From NCBI RefSeq assembly GCF_046237605.1, contig NZ_CP143542.1:3534001-3598000 (forward strand): a stretch of 64,000 nt of DNA. Reading direction: 5' to 3'. The stretch is from Paraperibacillus marinus (lineage in GTDB: Bacteria > Bacillota > Bacilli > Bacillales > DSM-1321). The translations under genes and the position numbers were made by a program. This document shows positions 50,134 through 59,154 of the stretch, in pieces (position 1 is the stretch's first letter; each line of letters starts with the position of its first letter). The notes beneath the pieces are model-generated. The model worked only from the letters and a program-made list of their open reading frames with translations. It was not told where the DNA came from and did no database searches.

Positions 50134-50436
50134 TCAGACCATCTTCAGGAGCGCCTCTCTCACCGGCATCCCTTTTGATATTCCTGCACATTCAGCCTCA
50201 TGCGTGACCGATTCCAGCACTGAATCCAGAAGCTCCTCAAGCGTCCTGACTCCCACGGCCCTTCCCGCAAGAATCCGCCTCCCGGTAAGCCGCTCATTGA
50301 GGAGTCCGATATCGAGTGCCCCGCACATGACATATCCTTTATCCGAAGAAATGGCAAGCAGCGTGGTCTTCGGCAATTCTACCGAGGTTCCCATAAAGGT
50401 CATACCTTCGATGACTATAGGTTTTAAGCTGATCAT
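50134..50436 (-). CDS. yunC: DUF1805 (YunC) protein
   Basis: A 100-residue protein of DUF1805: VELPKTTLLAISSDKGYVMCGALDIGLLNERL and GVRTLEELLDSVLESVTHEA. A conserved Cys (GYVMCGALD) is present. The family sits beside yunD in many Bacillus and its function is unknown. It is 55 bases from the yunD stop and may be in the same operon. Confidence 0.88.
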   Translation of the reverse strand: MISLKPIVIEGMTFMGTSVELPKTTLLAISSDKGYVMCGALDIGLLNERLTGRRILAGRAVGVRTLEELLDSVLESVTHEAECAGISKGMPVREALLKMV

Positions 50437-50491
50437 ACTGCACCGCCTCGCTTTTTATACAATCATATGATTAAAAGGCGGAAGCGGTGAT

Positions 50492-51841
50492 TCAAAGGCC
50501 CTTGATTTTCTCAAGGAGTATATCTCTTAGGAATTCAGGCATTAGGTAGGTTTTATCCTTCAGGTCCCGGAGGACAGGAAAGAACCTGCCAAAGGTGAAC
50601 ATATCAGGGATGGCAAGCCTGTACACAGAAGAGTTCTGCAGAACCTGGCCATCAATGAATATATCTTCACCGAGGAATGAAATTTTATCATACACCATAT
50701 TTCCCATTACTTTCCCCCGGAAGCCAAGACCCATGATCTGCATTTCCGGCCATTCTTCAGCCCTGGACTGAATAAGAATCTCACGCAGGATTTCTCCATT
50801 CAATTCAACGAGGCAGGGATTGATGGGATGGGGACATATCCTGTGCAGATCAAACCTGGACACCCCACCCGCCGGAAGGCTGTCGAGCACAAGGCCGGCA
50901 TTCAGAAAAGCACAATCCGCTTTACACCATTCCCTGAGACCCTCACATAAGAGACGAGGAAGGTCTGAAGGCATGAACCAGTCACAGGTAAGATTGAAGG
51001 GTACATCTGCTTCCACTGAGCTCAGCGAATCCTTCCCGATTTCAAAGAGCCTTCCAGCATATTCCGCATCACTGGGTGACTCATCCAGCGTGTGTGTCTC
51101 ATATACCCTTGCCCTTTTTCTCATTCCTTCTTTATCTAAATGAATCTCCACATGCCCTACATAGTAGCCGAATTTACCAGCTCCGCATACCAGGGTATTG
51201 CCGGCCATCCTGCCTTCATGAAGCACATGGTGTGTATGCGCACCCAGGATCACATCGATGCCGGGGAATTGCCCGGCAATCTTCTCATCCTCGTGCAGGC
51301 CAAGGTGGGAAAGGAGGACAATCATATCTGTTTTCCCCGCAAGCACCGCCAGCTCCTTTTGAATCGCCTCGATGGGATCTGTGATCTTCCATCCCAGAAG
51401 TTCATAATATCTCTCATAAAAGGCTGTAACACCTATCAAGCCAATCCTGCTTCCTTTTCGTGTCTGATGGATACAAGAAGGCAGTGCCCAGTTCGGCCTT
51501 CTTCCATCTTCATAAAAGATATTGGCGGCCAGTACGGTAAAGGAAGCCTCGTCATACAGCTCATCCAGCTTATCATGCGGCAGTGTGATTCCTTCATTAT
51601 TCCCGATGGCGGCATATTGATAGCCGGCTTTATTCAGGAGGGATGTGTTGGCTTTGCCATACGTTCCTTCAGTCAGAGGATGCACACGGTCAATATGGTC
51701 GCCAATATCCATGACGATCACTTCATCTCCCTCTGATAAATGCCACTTCTTTCTTGTATCGAGGAACCTGCCGATCCTTGGCCAGTAATCAAAATGGCTG
51801 TGCAGGTCATTCGTATGATAGATATGAATCGTTTCTTCCAT
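50492..51841 (-). CDS. yunD: Metallophosphatase / 5'-nucleotidase family protein
   Basis: A 449-residue two-domain enzyme. The N-terminal calcineurin-like domain has IYHTNDLHSHFDYWPR, VIMDIGDHID, AIGNNEGIT, LLSHLGLHED and ILGAHTHHVLH, a complete dimetal site. The C-terminal domain is the 5'-nucleotidase fold (about 270-445). No signal peptide, so it is cytosolic. The ATG at 51841 is chosen with AAGGA eight bases upstream. It lies 37 bases after the interrupted yunF. Confidence 0.9.
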   Translation of the reverse strand: MEETIHIYHTNDLHSHFDYWPRIGRFLDTRKKWHLSEGDEVIVMDIGDHIDRVHPLTEGTYGKANTSLLNKAGYQYAAIGNNEGITLPHDKLDELYDEASFTVLAANIFYEDGRRPNWALPSCIHQTRKGSRIGLIGVTAFYERYYELLGWKITDPIEAIQKELAVLAGKTDMIVLLSHLGLHEDEKIAGQFPGIDVILGAHTHHVLHEGRMAGNTLVCGAGKFGYYVGHVEIHLDKEGMRKRARVYETHTLDESPSDAEYAGRLFEIGKDSLSSVEADVPFNLTCDWFMPSDLPRLLCEGLREWCKADCAFLNAGLVLDSLPAGGVSRFDLHRICPHPINPCLVELNGEILREILIQSRAEEWPEMQIMGLGFRGKVMGNMVYDKISFLGEDIFIDGQVLQNSSVYRLAIPDMFTFGRFFPVLRDLKDKTYLMPEFLRDILLEKIKGL

Positions 51842-51878
51842 AAACAACTTCCTTACTGCTTATATCTGGATGCTTCCA

Positions 51879-52727
51879 TTACAGGAGGTCAAGCTGCCTC
51901 GATGATAAGCCTTTATATTCGATTCCGAGTATTTCAATCATTTCCTTCGCATTATCGGCTGCATCCCCGCCGGAATTATTGTTGAAAAGGACAAATACAT
52001 CTTCCGTTTCTTCATGGAGGGCTCTAATCTGCTCCGCAAGCTCAGCAAGCTCCTTATGGTTGTAACGGTAAAGGTATCTGACTTCCCTCCATTTGTCCCC
52101 GGCTGCAGGTTTAGTCCAGCCATGCACATTTCGCCCGTGAAGCCTCATCAGGGTCTTCTTTTTATCCGTTGCCTTAAGGATCAAGGGCACGGAGCCTTCC
52201 CCAGCCTGTGGTTCATCACAGACAGTGTGGATCCACCCCTCTGACTCCATGAACTGAAGGGTTTTTTCCTTGAAAGGCTGGGAATACCAGGACTGGTTTC
52301 TGAATTCCAATGCAAGCGGCAGACCGCCCATTTCTTTTTTTCAATAGCGGAGAGTTTCTACATTTTCCTTACTGCAGTCAAACCAGGGAGGAAACTGAAA
52401 AAGGACCATGGCAAGCTTGCCTGCCTCCTGAAAGGGCTGCACAGAATCCCTGAATGCAGCAAACATTTCCTCCCTGCTGTCAAAGGGGATTTTTCCGCGC
52501 TGATGTCCTGTCATGCCCTGATAGGCCTTCACAATGAATTGAAAACCGGCAGGCACACTTGCAATCCACCTTTCGACATTCCGCTTCGGCTGTACCGCAT
52601 AAAACGAAGCATCCACTTCCACAGCCGGAAAATGGCCGCCATATTCTTTTAATTTATCCTTTGCTGCCATTTTATCGGGGTAAATTGAGTCGTGATCTCC
52701 CCAGCCAGTGACTCCGATATAGATCAT
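51879..52727 (-). pseudogene. yunF: DUF72 protein interrupted by in-frame TGA
   Basis: Two frames, 52727-52341 and 52331-51879, lie in the same phase and together spell one full-length DUF72 protein of about 282 residues like B. subtilis YunF. N half: MIYIGVTGWGDHDSIYPDK ... WFDCSKENVETLRY; C half: MGGLPLALEFRNQSWYS ... NNSGGDAADNAKEMIEILG. Only one codon, TGA at 52343-52341, divides them, followed by AAA AAA GAA. All flanking motifs are intact. It is a nonsense mutation, a sequencing error or a readthrough site; no frameshift is needed. It appears to head the yunF-yunD-yunC series. Confidence 0.85.
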
Positions 52728-52904
52728 AAGGTACCCTCTCACCTCAAGTTTTTGGTTTATTATAGCACAGGTACCCTATAGGGCTCATTTTTAAAACATG
52801 TCTGGCATTTTTGTGAAAAAAAGCACGTTATAGAGTGTGCACAGAGGGTATCACAGTAGAGTTGTCCCAGTATAGATATTAACACCAAAGGGGGAGCTGC
52901 ATAC

Positions 52905-53492
52905 GTGTTCGGACCGAATGATTTCTGGAAGTTTTTCTCTGCTTTCTTTTTGATTTTCCCTGTGGTGACCCTAATCCATTTGTCAGGCCATATTTTCTTT
53001 GTTGCCCTGTTTGGCGGTAAAGATAAAAAGATAGTAGTCGGCTGTGGAAAAGTGCTTTTTTCTTTTTGGAAACTGGAATTCAGGACTTTTTATTTCTGGA
53101 GCGGAGGCTGTGAATTCACAAGCCTTAGATGGAATAACCAGATTACCAATTCCATCATTTTTCTTGGTGGAGCGCTTTTTAACCTGTTGAGTATCATGGT
53201 CACAAACTTTCTGATCACTTCCAATTACATGGACGCCAATGTCTGGACTTACCAATTTCAATACTTCTCTTTTAATACCATGTTTTTCGCTCTTTTTCCG
53301 ATGGACTTCCCGAATGGGACCCCTAGTGACGGAAGGGCACTTTGGCTTCTCTGGAAACATCACCAGAGTGAGCACCAGACCGACGACCTTATTTTTAAGG
53401 TAGAAGAAGAAATTGAGGAATTAGAAGAAGCAGCAGATAAATTAGATGATAGGGCAGAGGATTTGAAAAGAAAAAATCATCTAAAACAGTAA
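52905..53492 (+). CDS. M50-like membrane protein without catalytic Glu
   Basis: A 195-residue protein with about four hydrophobic segments. LIHLSGHIFFVALFGG stands where site-2 proteases have HExxH, with Leu for the catalytic Glu. NSIIFLGGALFNLLSIM follows, and the second motif, FPNGTPSDGRALWLLW, resembles the NxxPxxxDG of M50 enzymes. The C-terminus is an acidic coiled coil (KVEEEIEELEEAADKLDD). It is probably a non-catalytic relative or a metal-binding membrane protein. It starts at GTG behind AAAGGGGGAG. Family assignment is by pattern only. Confidence 0.6.
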   Translation: MFGPNDFWKFFSAFFLIFPVVTLIHLSGHIFFVALFGGKDKKIVVGCGKVLFSFWKLEFRTFYFWSGGCEFTSLRWNNQITNSIIFLGGALFNLLSIMVTNFLITSNYMDANVWTYQFQYFSFNTMFFALFPMDFPNGTPSDGRALWLLWKHHQSEHQTDDLIFKVEEEIEELEEAADKLDDRAEDLKRKNHLKQ

Positions 53493-53533
53493 AGCGCAGC
53501 CTCCAGGCAGACAACTGCTCTCAGGCGCGCTTT
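53491..53533. terminator. Terminator between convergent genes
   Basis: AAAGCGC/GCGCTTT outer stem with an inner GCCT/AGGC pairing and a T5 tail. Confidence 0.6.
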
Positions 53534-53538
53534 TTGGG

Positions 53539-55407
53539 TTAGTGAAATTTATTCAGGTAATGACTAAGGGCAAGCAAAGGAAATACATGCCGGTAGCTGT
53601 GATAATGGATATAAAAAAAACCAGCCATTCCCTGCCCTGCTGGATATCGACTGGTCCAGTCTTCGTCCCTGCCGTGTTTGATTAAATAGGAAACGGCTTT
53701 GCGGACGCCAGCATCCGGTTCCTCCTTTACGGAAACGAGGGCATCCAGAGCCCATGCCGTATGTGTCAGCGTGCTTGCCTGAAGCGGGATATACGTCTTA
53801 TGGATATCACTCAGGCAGGACTCTCCCCAGCCGCCGTCTTCATTCTGGACTTTCTGAAGCCACTTCTCTGCCCGCAGGATTCTGGCAGACCGGGGGGATT
53901 CACCGGCGGCAGTCAGCCCGGTCAAGGCGGCCCATGTCCCGTAAATATAGCAGATACCCCACCGTCCATACCAGGAACCATTTGCTTCCTGATGGCGGTA
54001 CAGCCATTTGACGGCGGACTTGATTGAAAATCCAGGAAGCTTCTGATTGACATAGTTTCCCAGGAATTCAAGGGTCCTCCCGGTCAAGTCTGGAGTGGAA
54101 GGGTCAGTAAGAATGAATTCCGCCCCTTGGATCGGCAGGAGATGCAGGAGCTTCTTATCCACATTCCGTTCAAAAGCCGGCCAGCCGCCATCATCATTCT
54201 GCATGGATACGGTATACTGCAGACCCCTCCGCCAGCCTTCATCGACCGAAGCCCGGTTTCCATACACAGCCCTTAGAGAAGCTGTTGTATCATCCACGTC
54301 CGGATTTATCCTATTTAGATCCGAAAAGCCCCATCCTCCAGGCAGTGCAGATGGATTTCGGATCATCCAGTCTCCATATTGATGATGCTGCCGCGATCTC
54401 AGATATAAATTGGCTTTTTCGACAGCAGATTCGGTATGCGTTACACCGCCCTCCTGGAGCGCATGACTGATCAGAGCTGTATTCCAGACATTGGCCGTTG
54501 TATACTGCATATGCAGTTTTCCTTCGATTCTGCATGCCATGCCCTTTAATCCAGCCAGCGCAGCCATGATGACTTTATCTTCTTTTGGGGCACCCAATGC
54601 GATTATGGCAAGGATCATGTAGAAGGTAGAGCTAAAATAATTGTACAGAGTGCCATCAGCTTCTATATGTCCTGTCATATACTTTAGAGCTGCATCTTCT
54701 GCCAGCCTCCTGAGATGCCCTGGGAGGCCGGCCAGTGCCTTCACACCTCCTGCAACCGCACCAAACAGGCTCCTCGCTTCCCCGCTCCTGAATTCTTCCC
54801 ATTCACTGTCACGCTGCCCGTCTTTCAGGTGAGTTAAATCAGGTGTATCCGGAACAATCATCTGGAATTTTCTATTTCCTAAAACCAGGATTGGGATAAT
54901 ATTTGACCTGCCAAATACGGATATATCATAAATGCTGACGATAAATGAAGAAGGCAGCAGGATTGCTTCGAGAGGGACAGGAAAGACAGCGGGCCACTTA
55001 TATTGACCCGTTAATGCAAGGAGGATCTTTGTATACATGCCGGCACTTGCGAGACCGCCCCTCGACATGATGAACCGCCTTGCCCTGATCATGCCAGGAT
55101 CACTCTTTTTCCTGATTCCGCTGAACAGCAGGGCATAATAACATTCAATGCTGAGGGAGGCATTGCCATCCCGCTCATCCCGGAACAGCTTCCAGGCTCC
55201 ATTTTCCTCCTGCCTGCTTTCAATCCTTTCAGCCAGTCCTTTTATGAGCTCCGCTTCCTCCCGCCCAAGCAGTTTCAGCAGAATAATCATATAGGCATCC
55301 GTAATCAGTCCGGTCTCAAAAGGATAGTCCCATGAGCCATCTTCCAATTGGTCCTGCTTCAGTTTAGAAATCAGCCGTTCTATTTCATCCCTGATTTCTT
55401 TCGTCAT
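53539..55407 (-). CDS. sqhC: Squalene-hopene-cyclase family protein (sporulenol-synthase-like)
   Basis: A 622-residue class II terpene cyclase. The catalytic DxDD is DVDD at about residues 370-373 within INPDVDDTTASLRA. Several QW-type repeats follow (QNDDGGWPAFERN, QEANGSWYGRWG, QNEDGGWGESC). Sequence and length are closest to B. subtilis SqhC, which cyclises tetraprenyl-beta-curcumene to sporulenol in spores. The substrate could instead be squalene. GGGGGG lies four to nine bases upstream of the ATG at 55407. Confidence 0.88.
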   Translation of the reverse strand: MTKEIRDEIERLISKLKQDQLEDGSWDYPFETGLITDAYMIILLKLLGREEAELIKGLAERIESRQEENGAWKLFRDERDGNASLSIECYYALLFSGIRKKSDPGMIRARRFIMSRGGLASAGMYTKILLALTGQYKWPAVFPVPLEAILLPSSFIVSIYDISVFGRSNIIPILVLGNRKFQMIVPDTPDLTHLKDGQRDSEWEEFRSGEARSLFGAVAGGVKALAGLPGHLRRLAEDAALKYMTGHIEADGTLYNYFSSTFYMILAIIALGAPKEDKVIMAALAGLKGMACRIEGKLHMQYTTANVWNTALISHALQEGGVTHTESAVEKANLYLRSRQHHQYGDWMIRNPSALPGGWGFSDLNRINPDVDDTTASLRAVYGNRASVDEGWRRGLQYTVSMQNDDGGWPAFERNVDKKLLHLLPIQGAEFILTDPSTPDLTGRTLEFLGNYVNQKLPGFSIKSAVKWLYRHQEANGSWYGRWGICYIYGTWAALTGLTAAGESPRSARILRAEKWLQKVQNEDGGWGESCLSDIHKTYIPLQASTLTHTAWALDALVSVKEEPDAGVRKAVSYLIKHGRDEDWTSRYPAGQGMAGFFYIHYHSYRHVFPLLALSHYLNKFH

Positions 55408-55530
55408 ACAGCCACCCCCCTGCAATGCCTTCTTACATTGTATGGGGGATAGGTTGGTTAATATTTGTTTTTCCTTCTTTTTAAAAATATCCTGTTGATG
55501 CCAGGTTTCCGGAAAGGGGGACTTAAATTA

Positions 55531-55569
55531 AGAAAGACCTCGGTATAAAACGAACACCAAGGTCTTTCT
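55531..55569. terminator. Terminator after the YCII-domain gene
   Basis: 10-bp stem AGAAAGACCT/AGGTCTTTCT plus partly paired inner bases (CGGT/ACCA). Confidence 0.7.
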
Positions 55570-55635
55570 GCCGGTAAATCGCCGGTTTTTTCATGATCTA
55601 TCGTATTCAGTATGCCATTTACTTTTTACGGTACC

Positions 55636-56013
55636 TCATTTACCCTTCCTAAAGTAATGAACCGGACGGATTTCGATGCGCCAGCCAAATTCTTCCCCTT
55701 TGCTGACTTGTGTTGTAGGATGAAGGGAAGCCAGCTGAACCGCCTTATCCATGCTCTCTGCTTCAAAAATAAATATGCTGCCAATCATTTCTTTCGCCTC
55801 TGTAAACGGGCCATCTGTTACGACTACCTTGCCGTCCACACGGCGCAGGCTTTTGGCCTCTGACTCCAGACCGGCATCAACCAGCACCTCCCCACTTTCA
55901 TAAAAATGCTCAATGTGCGGCCGGCATTCATTCATAACAGCCTCAATCTCTGCCTTTGGGCGTGCATCCATTGCTTCGCGGTTAAAATACCCCATACATA
56001 AAAATATCATCAT
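55636..56013 (-). CDS. YCII/DGPF-domain protein
   Basis: A 125-residue ferredoxin-like-fold YCII protein: MMIFLCMGYFNREAMDA at the start, then RRVDGKVVVTDGPFTEAKEMIGSIFIFEAESMDKAVQLAS. The DGPF motif marks the type that accompanies ECF42 sigma factors. Function unknown. AGGAG at 56023-56019 is compatible with ATG at 56013 or 56010. It is 81 bases downstream of the sigma factor gene on the same strand. Confidence 0.88.
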   Translation of the reverse strand: MMIFLCMGYFNREAMDARPKAEIEAVMNECRPHIEHFYESGEVLVDAGLESEAKSLRRVDGKVVVTDGPFTEAKEMIGSIFIFEAESMDKAVQLASLHPTTQVSKGEEFGWRIEIRPVHYFRKGK

Positions 56014-56094
56014 CACCACTCCTGATTCACTCAAATTTTTTGTATCTATTCATACAACGAACTGCAAATCGAAAAATCGACTAAACTTTAATTT

Positions 56095-57342
56095 TTATTT
56101 CATACAATTTTCAGCCTGTTTCATTAGAAACTTCTGCTCCTGTACATTTTGCGTTAACGAAGCGGCGCGCTGAAACTCGTTACATGCTTCCTTCTTTCTC
56201 CCTAGCTTTAAAAGAAAATCAGCCTTCACGCTCGGAAGCAGATGATAGCTCTTCATTGCCGGATCCAATAGCAGAGAATTAACAATCTCCAGCCCTGCTT
56301 CTGTTCCATACGCCATCGATATAGCAATGGCCCGGTTCAGTTCAACGACTGGAGAAGGAGCAGCTTCTGCAAGTGCATCATAAAGAGCAGTAATTCGTTT
56401 CCAATCCGTCTTTTCCGGTGAGGCAGCTTTGGCATGGCAGGCAGCAATGGAAGCTTGTAAAACATATATTCCGAATGTTCCTCCCAGTTCTTCTGCTTTT
56501 TTCAGAGAGGCCATACCCCGGTTGATGTGTTCCTGATTCCACAACGAACGGTCTTGATTCAGCAGCAAAATCATTTCACCATCCGCATTCGTTCGTGCTT
56601 TAAAACGGGATGCTTGTATTTCCATGAGAGCAGCAAGTCCATGAACTTCCGGTTCGGCAGGAATGAGTTCCGCCAAGACCCTCGCCATTCTTAATGCTTC
56701 CTGACAAAGGTTCGTTCGCATCAGATTATCTCCGGAGGAAGCCAGATACCCTTCATTGAACATGAGATAAATGACTTCCAGAACAGAAGAGAGCCTTTCC
56801 TTGTACGCTGTTTTATCAGGAGTCTCAAAAGGAACTTTGGCCGCCGATAGTGTTCGTTTTGCCCTCACAATCCGCTGGGCAATGGTGGGTTCGGGTAAAA
56901 GGTACGCAAATGCGATTTCTTCTGCAGTCAGTCCCCCAACGAGTCTCAGCGTTAGAGCTGTACGGGCATTTTTGGATAATGCTGGATGACATGTCATAAA
57001 AATGAGACGCAGCATATTATCCCTAATTTCCTCGTCACTATCTGCCCAGTCCGGCTCATACTGTGTGTTCACATCAAAAGCTAATTGTTCATATTTTTGT
57101 TCTAGTAATTTCTTTCGGCGAAGCACATCAATGGCTTTTCTTTTAGCCACAGTCATCAGCCATGCACCAGGGTTATCCGGAATACCAGAGAGGGGCCACC
57201 GTTCAAGCGCTATAACCAGGGTATCTTGTGCAATATCTTCCGCCATGCCCAGATCCCTCACCATCTGGGTAATCGTACCAATTATTCTGGCTGACTCCGT
57301 CCTACAAACCGATTCAATCCGGCGGCGGCTGAATTCATTCAT
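56095..57342 (-). CDS. ECF42-type RNA polymerase sigma factor with C-terminal extension
   Basis: A 415-residue ECF sigma factor. Sigma-2 (about 1-80, MAEDIAQDTLVIALERWPLSGIPDNPGAWLM), sigma-4 (about 110-170, LTLRLVGGLTAEEIAFAYLLPEPTIAQRIVRAKR), then an extension of ~230 helical, TPR-like residues typical of group ECF42. No anti-sigma gene is near; in ECF42 the extension is thought to replace it. The adjacent YCII/DGPF gene is the usual partner and probable target. AAAGGAGG upstream selects the ATG at 57342. Confidence 0.9.
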   Translation of the reverse strand: MNEFSRRRIESVCRTESARIIGTITQMVRDLGMAEDIAQDTLVIALERWPLSGIPDNPGAWLMTVAKRKAIDVLRRKKLLEQKYEQLAFDVNTQYEPDWADSDEEIRDNMLRLIFMTCHPALSKNARTALTLRLVGGLTAEEIAFAYLLPEPTIAQRIVRAKRTLSAAKVPFETPDKTAYKERLSSVLEVIYLMFNEGYLASSGDNLMRTNLCQEALRMARVLAELIPAEPEVHGLAALMEIQASRFKARTNADGEMILLLNQDRSLWNQEHINRGMASLKKAEELGGTFGIYVLQASIAACHAKAASPEKTDWKRITALYDALAEAAPSPVVELNRAIAISMAYGTEAGLEIVNSLLLDPAMKSYHLLPSVKADFLLKLGRKKEACNEFQRAASLTQNVQEQKFLMKQAENCMK

Positions 57343-57514
57343 AAGTTTGTTCCTCCTTTCTCGATCCTTATAAAGACAAAGAACAAAAATCGTTAATAGC
57401 AACATTATTTAGATGTTTTATAACCACTTTTATTCAATTAAAAGCGGCCATTCTCCTTCCAGGAATGCACTTCTATTATTCTCAGCATTTATATACCATA
57501 GTTGGATTCAAACA

Positions 57515-57558
57515 TGCCCCTCACCGGCAAACAAAACTTGTTTTGCCGGTGAGGGGCA
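57515..57558. repeat. Long isolated hairpin
   Basis: Perfect 17-bp arms (TGCCCCTCACCGGCAAA and complement) around a 10-base loop. The permease already has its own terminator at 57616-57641, and there is no T tail, so this is not an ordinary terminator. It lies between the permease and the sigma factor gene, upstream of the latter. Confidence 0.8.
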
Positions 57559-57615
57559 GCCCCAGATACCCTTTGCCTTTTGTACATTCGGCAACCAGGT
57601 TTGAAGATAAACAAA

Positions 57616-57641
57616 GAGCCTGGATATATCTCCAGGCTCTC
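57616..57641 (-). terminator. Permease terminator
   Basis: AGAGCCTGGA/TCCAGGCTCT stem with a 6-base loop, just past the permease stop. Confidence 0.8.
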
Positions 57642-57647
57642 TTGATT

Positions 57648-59060
57648 TTATATTTTAGCATCCGGGATATCAACGGAGCCCCGGATTCCCCTGACCTCCA
57701 TCCGTTTTTTTGCCCTCAGTCTGTAATAAAAATAGCATGCCGCCATAAACGGAATTCCGCAATATAAGGAAATCCTTTGTTCTTCAATGAAAGCAAGACT
57801 GATGATGACTGCAGAGTTGGCGATGATGGCGAGAATCGGAACCACCGGATAGAAAGGTGTCTTATATTTAATATCCTCGATTCTTCCCCCGTTTCTCAGG
57901 AAATGCTTTCTGCCCAGCAGATTGGACACAGCAATGGACAGCCAGATGAAAACTGCGCCAAACCCGGCAATCGAAAGAAGCCATAAATAAACCGTTTCTT
58001 CCGCGAAAATTCCCGACAGCAGCGAAAGGCACCCGACCCCAAGACTAACCGTCAGTGCGAGCATAGGCACTCCCCGCTTATTGAGCTTAGAAAAGGCAGG
58101 GCTGATCATTCCTTGATTGGACATGGACCACAGCATCCTGGAAGTCGCATATAATCCTGAGTTTGCGACAGAGAGCACCGCGGTGATGATAACAAAGTTC
58201 ATGACATCTGCGGCATATGGAATGCCAATGCCCTCAAACACTGCAACAAAAGGACTCTCTACAAGATCTGCCTTCTGCCACGGAAATAGCGCAGACAGAA
58301 TGAACATGGAAAGGATAAAGAAAATAAAAATCCGCCATACCGTGCTATTGATGGCCTTTGGCACCGTCTTCTCCGGTTCTTCACTTTCACCGGCAGCAAT
58401 GCCCACCAGCTCAGTGCCCTGAAAGGAAAAGTTGACTGCAATCATCGTTACCAAGATTGCTGTGATGCCATTCGGGAAGAGCCCGCCATTGTCTGTAAAA
58501 TGGGAAAGATACGGTGCTGGCTGGCCATCCATCTGCAGCCACCCAAACATGGCCGCTCCCCCTACGATGATGAAGATGATGATCGTTACGACCTTGATTC
58601 CTGCAAACCAAAATTCCACTTCAGCAAAGCTTCTGGTGGACAATGCATTGACCAGGAATAACAGCAGGGTGAACACCACACACCACACCCATGTCGATAC
58701 ATCCGGGAACCACCGCTTCATCAGCATGCTGACCGTTATCAGCTCAAGCCCGATCGTGACAGCCCAGTTCAGCCAGGACATCCAGCCGACTACATAACCT
58801 GCCGATGGCGAGATATACTTTGAGGCGTAAGTTTGATAGGAGCCGGCATCAGGGAGCCTGACAGCAAGCTCTCCGAGGCAGAGCATGGTCAAGTACATGA
58901 CAAATCCGCCCCACAGATAAGCAGCCAGGGCGCCGCCTGGTCCTGCTTCATGAATGGTGTAGCCGGAACTCATAAATAAACCTGTCCCGATTACCCCGCC
59001 CAAGGCTATCATTAAAATATGGCGCCTTTTTAGTTCCCGCTTCAAGACTGAATTTTCCAC
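57648..59060 (-). CDS. Amino acid permease, RocE/RocC-like
   Basis: A 470-residue APC-family transporter with twelve predicted helices. N-terminal HILMIALGGVIGTGLFMSSG, then GGFVMYLTMLCLGELAVRLP, then NFSFQGTELVGIAAGESEEPEKTVPKAI are close to B. subtilis RocE/RocC (arginine/ornithine permeases), which suits the rocD gene in this window; other amino acids are possible. The frame runs upstream through a repeat element, but GTG at 59060 with GGGAGG upstream is the natural start. Confidence 0.88.
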   Translation of the reverse strand: MENSVLKRELKRRHILMIALGGVIGTGLFMSSGYTIHEAGPGGALAAYLWGGFVMYLTMLCLGELAVRLPDAGSYQTYASKYISPSAGYVVGWMSWLNWAVTIGLELITVSMLMKRWFPDVSTWVWCVVFTLLLFLVNALSTRSFAEVEFWFAGIKVVTIIIFIIVGGAAMFGWLQMDGQPAPYLSHFTDNGGLFPNGITAILVTMIAVNFSFQGTELVGIAAGESEEPEKTVPKAINSTVWRIFIFFILSMFILSALFPWQKADLVESPFVAVFEGIGIPYAADVMNFVIITAVLSVANSGLYATSRMLWSMSNQGMISPAFSKLNKRGVPMLALTVSLGVGCLSLLSGIFAEETVYLWLLSIAGFGAVFIWLSIAVSNLLGRKHFLRNGGRIEDIKYKTPFYPVVPILAIIANSAVIISLAFIEEQRISLYCGIPFMAACYFYYRLRAKKRMEVRGIRGSVDIPDAKI

Positions 59061-59081
59061 AAAGAATCCTCCCTCTGATTG

Positions 59082-59091
59082 TAAGCGCTTT
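59082..59091 (-). promoter_or_regulatory. cre-like site before the permease
   Basis: TAAGCGCTTT within TGTAAGCGCTTTACA, an almost perfect inverted repeat 22 bases upstream of the GTG. It resembles a CcpA site with a one-base longer centre. Confidence 0.4.
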
Positions 59092-59154
59092 ACAAAAGCC
59101 TTAACTAGATGTAATTTTATAAGCTTTTTCAAATCATTAACCTTTTGAACCCAG

